From NCBI GenBank assembly GCA_039654915.1, contig CM077594.1, positions 85,636,893 through 85,700,892 on the forward strand: a stretch of 64,000 nt of DNA. Reading direction: 5' to 3'. The notes beneath the pieces are model-generated. The model saw nothing but the letters and a program-made list of their open reading frames with translations, did not search any database and was not told the DNA's origin. Positions 48,901 to 60,000 of the stretch are shown here, piece after piece (the first letter of the stretch is position 1; each line of letters opens with the position of its first letter). The position numbers were made by a program, and so were the translations under genes. The stretch is from Aquilaria yunnanensis (Eukaryota; Streptophyta; Magnoliopsida; Malvales; Thymelaeaceae).

Positions 48901-49363
48901 CAGGTGGAAGTATCGAACAGGACCATAAAAGATGGCCTGAAAAAGAGACTAGGGGAAGCCAAGGGGAAATGGCCAGGAGAACTCCAAAGTGTATTATGGA
49001 GCTACCGAACGACGCACCGAAGAGCCACAGGGGAAACTCCTTTCTCACTCGTCTTCGGAACAGAGGCTATTATCCCAAAAGAAAGAAATAGCCGAGCTGA
49101 GAAGAAAAGCTTTTCAGCAAAGGGTGGCCGCGGCTGTAAACTTACGGGCCAGGCCAAAAGAAATCAAGAAGGGAGACCTCGTTCTCCGAAAGGCCGACTT
49201 CGCACCCCGAAGGCCATCCCATGGCGTACTTGGCGCAAACTGAGAAGGACACTATCTGGTTCTCGCCGAAGTACGAAAAGGCGTCTACAAGCTTGGCGAC
49301 GCCGAAGCCGTAGAATTGAAGAACACTTGGCACTCAGACGCCTTGAAAAAATTCTACGCTTAA
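45930..49363 (+). pseudogene. gypsy pol (protease, RT, two RNase H, integrase), broken
   Basis: Protease: LLDDGSNADVLF at about 46050. RT: SNVVIATKEGSNKLRMCIEF at about 46830, PFGLKNAGATYQRLMNKVF at about 47100, and the catalytic box reads YVHDM (about 47183) instead of YVDDM, so a metal-binding Asp is gone. Just after it (near 47285) the RT connection region lacks roughly 35 residues. RNase H (47400-47720) is frameshifted and truncated. A second RNase H lies at about 47860-48100 (WTLHVDGASGSEHQGAGVII, NNVAEYEALIAGL, SDSQLV). Integrase: zinc region with CGSCQRHAR, core WGIDLIGPLP (about 48610), VADNGS then a TAG (about 48811), HPQSNGQVE (about 48885). The C-terminal end (NTWHSDALKKFYA) stops at 49363 after frameshifts. 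It cannot support its own replication. Confidence 0.9.
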
Positions 49364-49399
49364 GGTTAAGCGGAGGAGTTATGTTGTACAGAATGGCCT

Positions 49400-50000
49400 T
49401 GAGAAAAATTCTTAAGTGTACAGAAATTGTGCAAAACAGGATTCCGCAAAGATGCTCGCCATGACAAAGCGTAGATATGACTTTCCGAAGTCCCTTGAGC
49501 CATCTCGCTCGGGAAAGATGGAAAACAAAAAATCTCGCAGAAGTACTCGCCATAGCCAGCGCAGGGATAATTTTCCGAACTCCCTTGAGCGAACATGCTC
49601 GGGAAAATGGGAACCGAAAAATCTCGTGAAAGGTTTTCCGAAGTCCCTTGAGCAAACATGCTCGGGACAACTAGAAAAACAAAAAATTTGATTGAAGGTT
49701 TTCCGAAGTCCCTTGAGCAATCATGTTCGGGGTAAATTGGAAATGCAAAAGCCTGCGAAAAGACTTAGTCAAATTTTTTCAGGCCTTCCAGAAAGTCTTT
49801 CAAGCAAGCGCACTCGGGACAAAGGAAGGTAAAAAAGTTTCTTTAATCGCAGGTTTTCCGAAGTCTCTTGAGCGAACGTGTTCGGGACAATGGAAATGAA
49901 GAAACTTGCAAGAAAAGACTTAGCCAAAAAATCTTCATTAAGAGCAAAGCTGCTTTACAGTAAAGAACTGCCAGAAGAAGGATTACAAAATAGAAGGGAA
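49400..50000 (+). repeat. tandem-repeat spacer between pol and antisense gene
   Basis: Five or more imperfect copies of a ~60-75-bp unit with the core ttttccgaagtcccttgagc followed by a catgctcgggacaa-like phrase, at about 49482, 49571, 49633, 49699 and 49855. Tandem repeats in this position are usual in Tat elements. The short frames on the minus strand across them are repeat artefacts. Confidence 0.8.
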
Positions 50001-50022
50001 GGAAAAGGGGCCCTAAAGTAGC

Positions 50023-52433
50023 CTAAGGGTTCGCGGCGTCCCGAGAGCCACTCGTTTGCCCGCCATTTTCCACCACCTTCGGCGCTGGAATTGAAGGAGG
50101 AAGTTTCAGATGTTCGACCTTGGACCATTTCCACCGAGGTCCCCCAGGAATGTTCAGACCCTCTAGAAAAGAGAGGTCCAGATCTAGGAACCTCTGGAGA
50201 ACCTGGTGCCTAGCAAGGCAGAAGCCGTCCTGGAACGCGACCTTGCTCATCTGATCAGACTTGTTCTTCTCAAGCTCGAGGTCGTCAAGCTCGTCCTTCA
50301 GATCCTCGACCTCCTCCTCCAGCGCCTTTATCTGCTCCTCCCCCTTCGGCTCCTTCTTCAACGACTTGACCTCGGCCCAGAGAGCGTTATTCTAATACGT
50401 GAAAGACGCTATACGACCGTTAGAACCAGCCTTGTGCTGGAGAATATCTTCGTTGGCGGCGAGCATCCCCTTTATTTGGTCACCAAGGTTAGCGATTTTC
50501 CTGGAGGAGTCCTTTTGAAGTTCTTCTTTTTCCTTCCGGAACTCCTCCTGAAGGGCAGCTACTTCTTTCTGAGCAGCCTCTTTCAGCTGCTGGTTTTTGG
50601 CGATCGACTCCGCGAGTGCGGTCCTCGTCTCATTCATGGTTCGAGTGGCCGAAGTTCGAAAAGCAACCTCCCTGGCCACCCGAACTTGGAGAAAGGCGGT
50701 GTACCCCATCAGCTGCAAAAAATAAACGCAAGGTCAGTAAGAGCCAAACACTTAGGAAAAAATTGAAGGGAAAGAGCTGTGAAGGATATACCTGAGCAGC
50801 ATGCTCGGTGATCTTTGCGGCGAGGGTGTTATCCCCCGGATGGGCCCCCGCTATAGCCTTGAAGGAGGCCTCGGTGAGCACCCCCTTCGAAATTTCCTTA
50901 GCCATTTGAGGAACGTCCTCGGAGTACATATTCATGTCCTCCATGAACGTCCAAAAAGGCTCCTTGGGTATCTTCCCTTGCGGGATTTTGGCATCCCGAA
51001 GAGCTCGTTTCCGAGCATGATCGGCCACCCAGCCAGGGGTAGTCAACTCCCCTGCGTGATAAGAATGAGAAGGAGATTAAAGACAAAGAAGCCAATCCAG
51101 AAAAAACAAAGGAAGTACACTTTGTCTGGAAACAAACCTGGCGGAACCTCGACAACATCGTCCTCGGAGTCCTCGACCGAAAGGCCCTTGCCCTTCCGCT
51201 TGCGCCGCTCCTCGGCAGAAGGTACTTCTACCACTACATCAAGGAGGGCCTGTGACACGGTAGGACTCTGAAGAGGGACGTCGGTTGAAGGGACCTCGGA
51301 AGCAGCAGCCGAAGACTCCGGAATCTCGGCTGCCCCAGGCTCCTCGGCAGTCTCCTCGGGATTTTCCTCCAAAGGAGCCTGGGCAGCTCTCTTTACCCGT
51401 TTCCTCGAAGGTCCCGCGCCAGTAGACTTCCGCCTTCGGGAAGACGCCTTGTTCGTCTGATCGCCCTTCTCCACGTGGCCGGTGAAAAGGGACTTGTAAT
51501 AGGCGGCAGTCGCGTCGCCCATCTCTGAAAAAGGAGAGAAACATCAGCGTAAGTCCGAGGAAAGAACAGTAAAGGAGTAGAAGATAACTCACTTTCGGCA
51601 AGCACTTCGAAAGAAATTTCCTCCTTAAGAAGCTTGACCAACCAGGAATCCTTCCCGGCGATGGCAGGAGCTGGCATCCCGAGGTCAGTCTCGTGCTCCT
51701 TTACCACCTTTAGCTCCCGAAGGACCTCTTCGGTCATCAACCTCCAGTTGATTGGAAAAGGGTAAAGGGCGAGCGGAACGACCTCGGGATCCCAGTCAGA
51801 GACAGCCCGAATGCGGGCGTCAAAATCCGCGAACAAGGGAGCTAACTCTGGGGTCAGCAGCATCCTCGGATCAGCAACGTCCACATCCAGTGTTCCCTGA
51901 GCCCATTTGGTCGGAACGTACGACTAGGCCTCGTCCATCTTCATGAAGAAAAACTTCTGTTGCCACCCTCGCCAGCTATCTTTAGTGGCGAAGGTGAACA
52001 TGAATTTCTTGCCCCCGGATCCCCGAGGTAGCATGAAATAGAAGCCACCCTTCGGGACCACAGAGAGCTTGTAATACTGCATAAAGATTCTGAAATTGGG
52101 TTCTATCCCGAAGACGCCACACATGCATAGGTAGGCGTTAAAATAGCAGAACGAGTTCGGGGGAAGCTGGTTCACAGCAATGCCATGAAATTTGCAGAAC
52201 TCGCACACCATCTTCGGGGGAGGATACCGAAGACCCGCCTTCAGCTAGGCTCGAAAAACGGTAACCTCCTTACTGTGGTTTGAAAAAGCATAATGGCTAG
52301 AACGAGGCAGCCTAATAATGGCGTAAGAGAGAAGAAAGAATTTTTTCTTCCATCTCTCTAACTTTTCAGGGGTGGTGCAACAAGGATGGGCTAAAAGAGG
52401 CTGCCAGCTCTCAGGAAGGGGCATTTTCGACAT
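50023..52433 (-). pseudogene. antisense gene of the Tat element, four exons, three TAG stops
   Basis: Minus-strand exons 52433-51593, 51524-51138, 51051-50792 and 50712-50023 join with matching phases and GT-AG introns of 68, 86 and 79 bp. The result is 2178 nt (725 codons), broken only by TAG at about 52243, 51922 and 50393. The N-terminal part (FCKFHGIAVNQLPPNSFCYF, MCGVFGIEPNF) resembles the plant 'putative gypsy-type transposon' domain (Pfam Transposase_28 / PF04195 style). The middle is charged and low-complexity with a basic KRVKR patch. The C-terminal third is a coiled coil (KEEQIKALEEEVEDL region). Function is unknown; similar antisense frames occur in Grande-type elements. The start is the ATG at 52433. 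Whether it was ever expressed is inference. Confidence 0.8.
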
Positions 52434-53219
52434 AAAAACGAGTTTGAAAATGGAAGAAAACAGTTTCCAGAGAAAAACTCAAAAGAACACAGGGATCAAA
52501 GCGCTCTGAAAAACAAAAACCCACCGAAAGATTTGCCAAATCTGAGGACGCCGTCGTGAAAGCTGGCTGAAAAAAAAAAGCTCTGATTAAGGTAGCTTCG
52601 CCACAGAAAGCAAGAAAGTGCAAGAACAGGGGCAAAGCAGAGAGAAGAGCAGAAGAGAAAGCAAAAGGAACTTATGATGGAGTGGGCTATTTATAAGCCA
52701 GAGATGGGTAACCGAAACATCGTCATAAGTACCCTTTGTAGGCGAACCGTCGCCGTAACTGCTCTCTGCACCTGAAAAGGCGCGCCCTCTATAACCGACG
52801 CGACTCTCCTCCAATGGCAAAGCGCCACGTGTCAACCGCTGCGCGAAAATGGGGACACGTCCTCCAAACGTCCCTTGAAAGCTGGGCCACGTCTTCGGAC
52901 ATCCCTGGAAAACTGGGACGAAACTGGGACGCGCCGCTCAGACTGACACGCTTGGCCAAACAAACCTGCAGAAACAAAGAGCAGGCCACCTCGAGGACGC
53001 CAAGAAACAGGCTATGGCCGAACAGCCCATGACCTTCGGGCAAGGGGTGTATCTTCGGCACAGGCTCCACCTCCAAGACACCAAAGAACAGGCCAAGGCC
53101 GAAGAGCCCATGATCTTCGGACAAAAGGCGCATCCTTGAAACAGGTTAAGCTTCCAAAGAAACTCCCATACACAACCTCGAAAAGAGATGCAAAACCGAA
53201 GTCTTCACTTCGGCTTTCC
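52434..53219 (-). promoter_or_regulatory. presumed promoter side of the antisense gene
   Basis: On the minus strand a tataaata box (complement of tatttataagcc, about 52689-52700) lies about 260 bp upstream of the antisense ATG, so the antisense gene seems to have its own promoter. 52985-53160 holds two ~85-bp tandem copies around the phrase aacaggc..ggccgaa.agccc.atgatcttcgg. Confidence 0.5.
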
Positions 53220-53232
53220 AAAGGGGGGCATG

Positions 53233-54111
53233 TGATAGCCAAACGCTATCGCCTTTATCTGGCCGAACTCCCTACCACAATGATGGCCAGAAGAAGCTGG
53301 CGCTACCCGAGAAAAGGTGCGATCGGGCACCTCGGGAGATAGCCGAAGAGCTCCGAGCCCGGCACGCCAGGAAACCCCGAGGACACTACTTGCCCCCCAA
53401 GGTTGTGAACATATCGCCTTCGGAAAAGCGGCACCAGACATAGCGAGCCGAACATGATATCCCCGAAGGCGGAACTCCCTGAAACTGGGAACCCCCGAAC
53501 TGAGGGCTTGTTTCTCGAAGAGGCTCTGTCCGAACTAGAGGACGACCTCACCCAGGGACCTCGGGAGTACGGCGGGAGCATTTATGGAAGCATTTAAGGA
53601 AGCCTCTGACACGTCCTTTCACGGACATCATAAAGTCGCCTGAATAGGCGCTCTGACATACGGACGCCATCAGAATCACATCATGGCCCATCTCAGCACG
53701 TGGCTCAGGACAACCTGCTACCAGTTATCTGTCTCCTACGCCCAGAAACTCAGGGAACATCCGACCGAACACGTGTCGTGATCTGAACGGGCTAGGCACT
53801 CCTATAAATACCAGGAATTAATACTTGGCAGGAGGCTGGTTGGTTGGCCAAACACTGCTCCCACACTCTGAGAAAACTACCAGGCGAGACTCTTCAGCCC
53901 TTTGTGCTATTTCCTCTGCCTTTTCTCAGCCACCACTGACTTGGGCGTCGGAGGCTCCCCCCCCGGAAAAACACTCCGGGGGGCTCCTAACCCTTTGTTT
54001 CTGAGCTTTCAGGCACTCTCCTTCGGGCTATCCATTCCACCAGGCGTTCTTCCTTCCAGAAGTCTCTCCACCAGTCACCATGACTATAAACGATGAGGCC
54101 CTTGGCCATCA
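53233..54111 (+). repeat. gypsy 3' LTR
   Basis: 879 bp, same length as the 5' LTR, with TATAAATA at 53803-53810. The polypurine tract aaaggggggcatg directly precedes it at 53220-53232. Confidence 0.93.
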
Positions 54112-54540
54112 TTTTCCGTTAGTCATGTTTATATATCACGTATTTCTTACCATAATATTGACATTTCACTATCAAAATCATTAAGTCAAATTCATTAAAA
54201 TTCCTAAATATGGAAGGACACTTGTTTTTGCAGAACTAATAAATCCAATATTTAACCTTATCCTTATACATAACCCTAACCTTAAAATGGATACAGTCCA
54301 AAAAAAATTTTCAACACTTTTTATCCATACTAATTTTTTGCCAAAAAAAAATTGCATACTAATTTTTATCCTTTTGCATTAGTTAAGTTAAAAAAACTTA
54401 CCAAAAACTAATTCTGAAAAAAAATATCGTAAAATTACTTTTAAGACATCTTGAGGTGCAAATTATTAAAAAATTATAATTTGCGCAAATAATCACCTTC
54501 TATAAAAATAAAATACAATAATAGAATAAATTAAGGCTAA
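54112..54540. repeat. foldback right arm resumes after gypsy insertion
   Basis: 54154-54540 is the inverted copy of about 41590-41950 (acatttcactatcaaaatca near 54165, ccttatccttatacataacc near 54257). 54112-54153 repeats 43335-43376 directly. Confidence 0.85.
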
Positions 54541-55327
54541 ATGTGACCGGGTCACGTGGAAGATACCTTCGTTGTGACCGGGTCACTTTGAAGGTAACCT
54601 AAAAATGTGACCGGGTCACATGAAAGGTATATTCGTTGTGACCGGGTAACTTTGAAGGTAACCTAAAAATGTGACCGGGTCACAACGAAAGTATCCAGTC
54701 ACAGTTTTAGGTTACCTTCAAAGTGACCCGGTCACAACGAAGGTACCTTCAATGTGACCCGGTCACATTTTTAGGTTACCTTCAAAGTGACCCGGTCACA
54801 ACGAAGGTACATTCAAGGTGACCCGGTCACATTTTTAGGTTACCTTCAACGTGGCCCGGTCACAACGAAGGTACCTTCGAGGTGACCCAGTCACATTTTT
54901 ATTTTACCTTCAATGCGACCCGGTCACACCCAAAATACCTTCAACGTGACCCAGTCACATTTTTAAGTTACCTTCAAAGTGACCCGGTCACAACGAAGAT
55001 ACCTTCAATGTGACCCGGTCACATTTTTAGGTTACCTTCAAAGTGACCCGGTTACAACGAAGGTACCTTCAAGGTGACCCGGTCACATTTTTAGGTTACC
55101 TTCAACGTGACCCGGTCACAATGAAGGTACCTTCCATGTGACCCGGTCACATTTTTAGGTTACCTTCAAAGTGACCCGGTCACAACGAAGGTACCTTCAA
55201 TGTGACCTGGTCACATTTTTAGGTTACCTTCAACGTGACCCGGCCACATTTTTAGGTTACCTTCAAAGTGACCCGGTCACACCTAAGGTACCTTCAACGT
55301 GACCCGGTCACAACGAAGGTAACTTCA
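54541..55327 (-). repeat. GTGACCGGGTCAC minisatellite, right array
   Basis: The inverted counterpart of the array at 40609-41580, about 12 units, mostly as ggtgacccggtcacattttta / ggttaccttcaaagtgaccc. Polarity flips near 54685, mirroring the flip in the left array. It is shorter than its partner by roughly 185 bp. Confidence 0.92.
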
Positions 55328-56344
55328 GCGAGAAAATGTAAGAAAAAGCGATTAAATGTAAAAAAGAAGCGATAAAATTTTTAGAAAAGGCGATTAAATG
55401 TATAAAAAAGCGATAAAATAAAGAAAATGTGATAAATATTAAAAAATTGGTAAATATTTTTAGAAGGCAAATAAAAACTGAAAAAGTGATAAATAATTTT
55501 AAAATGCAATAATAATTTAAAAAATTGATTAAATAAAAAAAGCGATTAAAAAACTAAAAAAACAAACATTTTGTTTAGAAATTAATTAAATAAATAAAAA
55601 CTGATTAAAACTACAAAAAGTGATTAAATATAAAAAAATGATAAAATATAAACAAACGTGGTAAATGTTAAAAAATGGGAAATATTTTTGAAAAGTGATT
55701 AAAAACAAAACAAATTGATAAAAATTCTAAAATGCAATAAATATATTTTTTACTAACTTGATCAATATACATAGATTTTATATTTTGAGAATCATTGACA
55801 TATGTACAAAAAAGTATTTTATTAAGTATATTATTCAATATATTATTCAGCAATTAATATTTTTTTACACAGATAATTTTTTAAAAATTTATCACTTTTT
55901 TATTGCTTTTTTTATATGTATTTTATCTTTTTAGTTTAATCACTTTTTTGAAAAATATTTCAATATTTTAATTTTTTATATCTTTTTTTATTTAATCATT
56001 TTTTAAAATTATTTATTGCATTTTATAATTATTTATCACTTTTTTTGTTTTTAATAGCTTTTTAAAAAAAATTACCAATTTTTTAACATTTATCACTTTT
56101 TTAAATTTTATCACTTTTTTTTTATATTTAATCACTTTTTTAAAAGAAATTTCACCTTTTAAATTTTTTTTTGCTTTTTAGAAATATTTATTACATTTTA
56201 AAATTTTTTATCACTTTTTTTTCTTTCCCCTCCCTCACCTATTACCCCAGTCACACGGTTTCCTTTTCTCTGTTAAGCCAAAATCAACGGTTAAGATTGG
56301 GGGCATGGGTACCCCCTTTTTGGGGTGGGTATTGTAGAAAGTTC
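55328..56344. repeat. foldback right arm, AT-rich part and terminus
   Basis: Inverted counterpart of 39666-40608, with tandem aaaaagcgattaaat / ttttaatcacttttt phrases, then a GC-richer 120-bp terminus (ccctccctcacctattaccc, gggcatgggtaccccc). No gene. Confidence 0.85.
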
Positions 56345-57057
56345 TGCCCGCTAGCAACAACAAATGAAATTGAGTAGCGCAGGACAAAGATTGCAAATAT
56401 AATACATAAAAGATTAGAAAACCAGAGAAGACACAAGGAGGAGAGAGAAGATTTGACAAAAAAGGGGAAAACATCATATATCAAAATGAAATAAACCATT
56501 CAGGAGATGAAAACAGGCGAGGAGCAGAGAGGAGATTTGACAGCACTAAAATCAGAGTCGAGAAGGAATATGCATTGCTTCATGCGATAAAAAGTTTGGT
56601 ATCTGATATATCCGTTCGCTCGGGCGCTGGAGCTTATGGTTGCCGAAGCTGGTGATGCAGTAGGTGAAGGATAAGGGTAGGCATATGTTGTGGAGAAGAA
56701 GCGCCTGATGCCGCCACAACTGTTGAGGATCGATTCAAGAAGAACACAATCTAGAGTATAGGTGCAATGAAATTATCTAAAATAACAAGGGATGAATTTG
56801 TAAATTACTTGCTATGTCTAATTAGACAAAAATTTAACCATTGTATTAATGGTGTTTGAAGTTTCCAGTCTGGTGTACAGGCGCAGATTATCTAATCATA
56901 AACTCAATTCCAAGGCATATACATTTTACATCTATTGACAGACAACAATCGCAGCTCCTTCCTCATCTAGTCAACGAACAATTGAAATATGAACTATGTG
57001 TGTTGTTAGTGTGCTCTGTACATGTGAGTATGATACACTCTAATCTGGAACGATCTC
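56345..57057. other. intergenic, includes 3' UTR side of the kinase pseudogene
   Basis: From about 56849 to 57057 the sequence is shared with the relic at 36605-36970 and is probably 3' UTR. The part 56345-56840 has no recognised feature. Confidence 0.5.
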
Positions 57058-60000
57058 TTATCTGGGTTCCACTTCAGAAATCTGAGAAAAATATGATGAG
57101 TATATTCCTTGCTGTGATGCACGAGTGCGTATAGTTTTGTTTCTTTCCAGAGAGAAGGCTGGTAGTTTCGGAGTAGGAACTGCTCTTGAATCAGTTTTGA
57201 GCATTGAGAATACTTCTAACATCGATGGTCTGTCTTCAGGGTTTTCTTGGACGCATAAGAGAGAAATCTGCAAGCATGTCCTGATTTTACATGGTGAGGA
57301 CGAATCATTGAGGGATGCATCAGCAAAATTCAAAATGTTACCATTGCTCCATGATTCGAATGCCTGCATTACATTCAGACTGACCAATTCTCATCAACGC
57401 AACATGAAGCTGCTTTTAATCAACTTGGAAAGAGAAAAGTTTATTTTCAGTAACCTGAAACTTTTCTTGCACATTTCATGGCAGATAGAACTTAACAAGA
57501 CGACTGAGCTACGCAGATGTAAACAAGAGTGCACCCAATATGCCTATTCGAGGCTAAGCAACATGAGTTTTTTCAATCAACTTACAAATTCAAGGAGGTT
57601 CAGATCCTCCTCTGGGCCATAAACACCTGTAATTCTCTTGCCACTGATGATTTGCAAAAGCAAAACTCCAAAGCTGTAAACATCATACTTCATGCCGTAC
57701 ACACCTTTCCTTAAATATTCAGGAGGAATATAGCCACTGCATCGTGTTAACCAAATTTCTTAAACATATGTGGATAAAAGTGAATATTTAGATTTTTGTT
57801 TATTTTTATACTTACTATGTTCCAACAATTCTGCCAGTGTTTGCTTCGAATACTTCTTTCCTGAAAAGCCTGGCCATCCCAAAATCTGATATCTTGGGTT
57901 TCATCTCACTATCCAGCAAAACATTGCTGGCCTTTAAATCCCGATGAATGACAGTAAAATTAGAATACTCCTGCAGATAAAGAAGCCCTTGAGTGATTCC
58001 CTCAATAATATGTACCCTCTTTCTCCAATCTAGCATATGTCGTCTCATTGGATCTGAAAGAAGGATTAGTTAAGCAATCAATGTCATTATTGAGACCGTC
58101 TTGCCAAGAAAGAAAATTGTATGCATTGAAGTGATATACATATATGACACACACACACACACGCACAAAGATACTTTAACTGTATACCAAAGAGGTAAAG
58201 GTCCAGGCTTTTGTTTGGCATGTACTCGTATACCAACAACTTTTCTTCCATTTCAGTACAATACCCCAAAACTCTAAGTAGGTTTACATGCTGAAGTCTG
58301 GCAGTTAGTGTGACTTCATTTTGGAACTCTTCATTTCCTTGCGAAGAAGCTACAGATAGTCTCTTCACGGCTATTTCCAGCCCTGTTGGTAAGGTACCCT
58401 ACCAAAATGGACATCTACATTAGCATTACTCTTTTTCAGTAAGACACACTTAGCAAGGATTGGAACAAGTTATTTTACTAGATAACCATGCAATACCTTG
58501 TATACAGGGCCATATCCCCCTTCTCCAAGCTTATTTTCGTTGGAAAAGTTATTTGTAACAGCCTTAATATCATTAAAGCTGTAAACTTGTAAATGTGGAG
58601 CATCACTGCCCAAAATTCCGCCCAATATATTAGTTCTTGGATTAGCACTTCCAGACCCCACAAGTCCGGTAAGCAGAAAGGAAAAGAATTCAAATGCTGA
58701 TAATGGAAATGAGAGAAGCTTCATTACTCACTACATCAATGTTGAAATGTTCTTGCAAATCCTGGTTACCTTTTGACTCGCTTCTCATTCTTTTTCTTCC
58801 CCCGTTTACTCCTCGAGCTGTCAATGTAGCATATACCAAAAATTTTCACCCATCAAGCAGAACCCGGCTTTTCTAACTCAATAAAACACATAACATAGCA
58901 TATGGAAAAATAGAGATTTCCATAGTTTTGAGCTACACACCCATAGTCAGTATGAATTCCACCCCGTCAAAATTGAGCCAAACTGTGGCCAAAGTGAACA
59001 CATTTGCAACATAAGTCTCATTGTAAACTGCAAGAGTTCCAAATCCATAGTCCCTTACAAAAGATTTGACAGCTTTATAGCCCATTGACCCATTAAGAGT
59101 ATAAGTAGGACCGGAGGCTCTGCTCCCAACAGAATTCTCCTGGGGATTGGTAAGTTTCCAAGCATAGCCATGAAAGGGCAAGGCTAGAACCAATTTTCCG
59201 GTGGAAATCCTTTGTTGAGCCACTAAGTGATTCAAAATGTGTACTGATATTGTCACGCCCCACACAGGCCCAACCCTACATGCACCTAAACTGTGCCTAA
59301 GAGACTTATTGCAGTAACCTAGTGCTCTTCTAGGGGGCCTACCAGACACACAGATGCTTGGTTCCAAGAATTTGCCTTACCTTGCCCTAATGCACCTTTC
59401 ATAAGCTAGGTGTGTTTACCTAGGTACCTACCGAGCACATTGGGCACTATCTCATAGAGCACTAGGTCACACACACACAAGCATAAACAGGGCACTAGGG
59501 TGTGTGCCCTAGGTAGTCCACCAACCTACCCCTATGTCAAACTTGCCCAACAAGGCAAGATTCCAATGCCATTTTTCAAGTGTTGTGCTCTTGTGCATAC
59601 CAAGTGTGCATACACAATTCATGACAACCAAGATGCCCATTCTCAAGTTTTGAAAACCATTTTCATATGCAAGGGAGGTTAACCGAACATATTTGGCTAA
59701 GTTTACACAAGCCATTCCACACATATGCACACAACCAAAACCATATAGGCATAACACACCACTATTAAGTTCACATAATCTTCATATCACACATACACAA
59801 CCTCAAGTATATACATAAGTTTAGGTAAGCCTATCTAAAGCCCACCTTACTACATACACCAACTTGTGCATTGTTCCTTGGAACACCACTAAGAACATTC
59901 ATACATAACACATCCGAGATACTCAATTACATGCCATAGTACTTAATAGTACCCAAAAGCCACTTTGAAAACATAGTACATAATGGTGGTTTGCAAAACA

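Larger units (their letters stand above)
43377..54111 (+). mobile_element. Ty3/gypsy Tat-type LTR retrotransposon, 10.7 kb, nested
   Basis: LTRs of 879 bp at both ends (TGATAGCC...CCATCA) differ at about 15 sites by eye, so the insertion is fairly recent. Plus-strand order: gag, protease, RT, RNase H, second RNase H, integrase, then a tandem-repeat spacer, an antisense gene and the 3' LTR. The additional RNase H and a 3' spacer with an antisense gene are features of the Tat lineage (Grande and relatives). Stops and deletions in gag and pol make it non-autonomous. The flanks share a 42-bp direct repeat instead of the usual 5-bp duplication. Confidence 0.93.
39666..56344. mobile_element. giant foldback (hairpin) element, split by a nested gypsy element
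   Basis: The outer ends are inverted copies: gaattttctacaatacccac at 39666 and the complement of gaactttctacaatacccac ending at 56344. The match continues inward through a GC-rich 120-bp block, AT-rich DNA built from (AAAAAGTGATAAAT)-like phrases, a GTGACC minisatellite, a unique ~130-bp spacer (41820-41950 versus 54154-54300) and more AT-rich repeats, to a centre near 42690. The left arm is 39666 to about 42690. The right arm is about 42690-43376 plus 54112-56344, interrupted by the 10.7-kb gypsy element. Without that insert it spans about 5.9 kb. No open frame or transposase is present. No target duplication is obvious. The family is not recognised; foldback elements of Mutator or other superfamilies are possible. 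Confidence 0.8.

Noticed and set aside
49164..49720. Minus-strand frames of 97-168 codons with repeated SRDFGK-like phrases
   Set aside because: Produced by the tandem repeats between pol and the antisense gene; the repetition is in the DNA, not in a protein.
50206..50766. 186-codon plus-strand frame
   Set aside because: Leu-rich shadow of the coiled-coil coding sequence of the antisense gene on the other strand.
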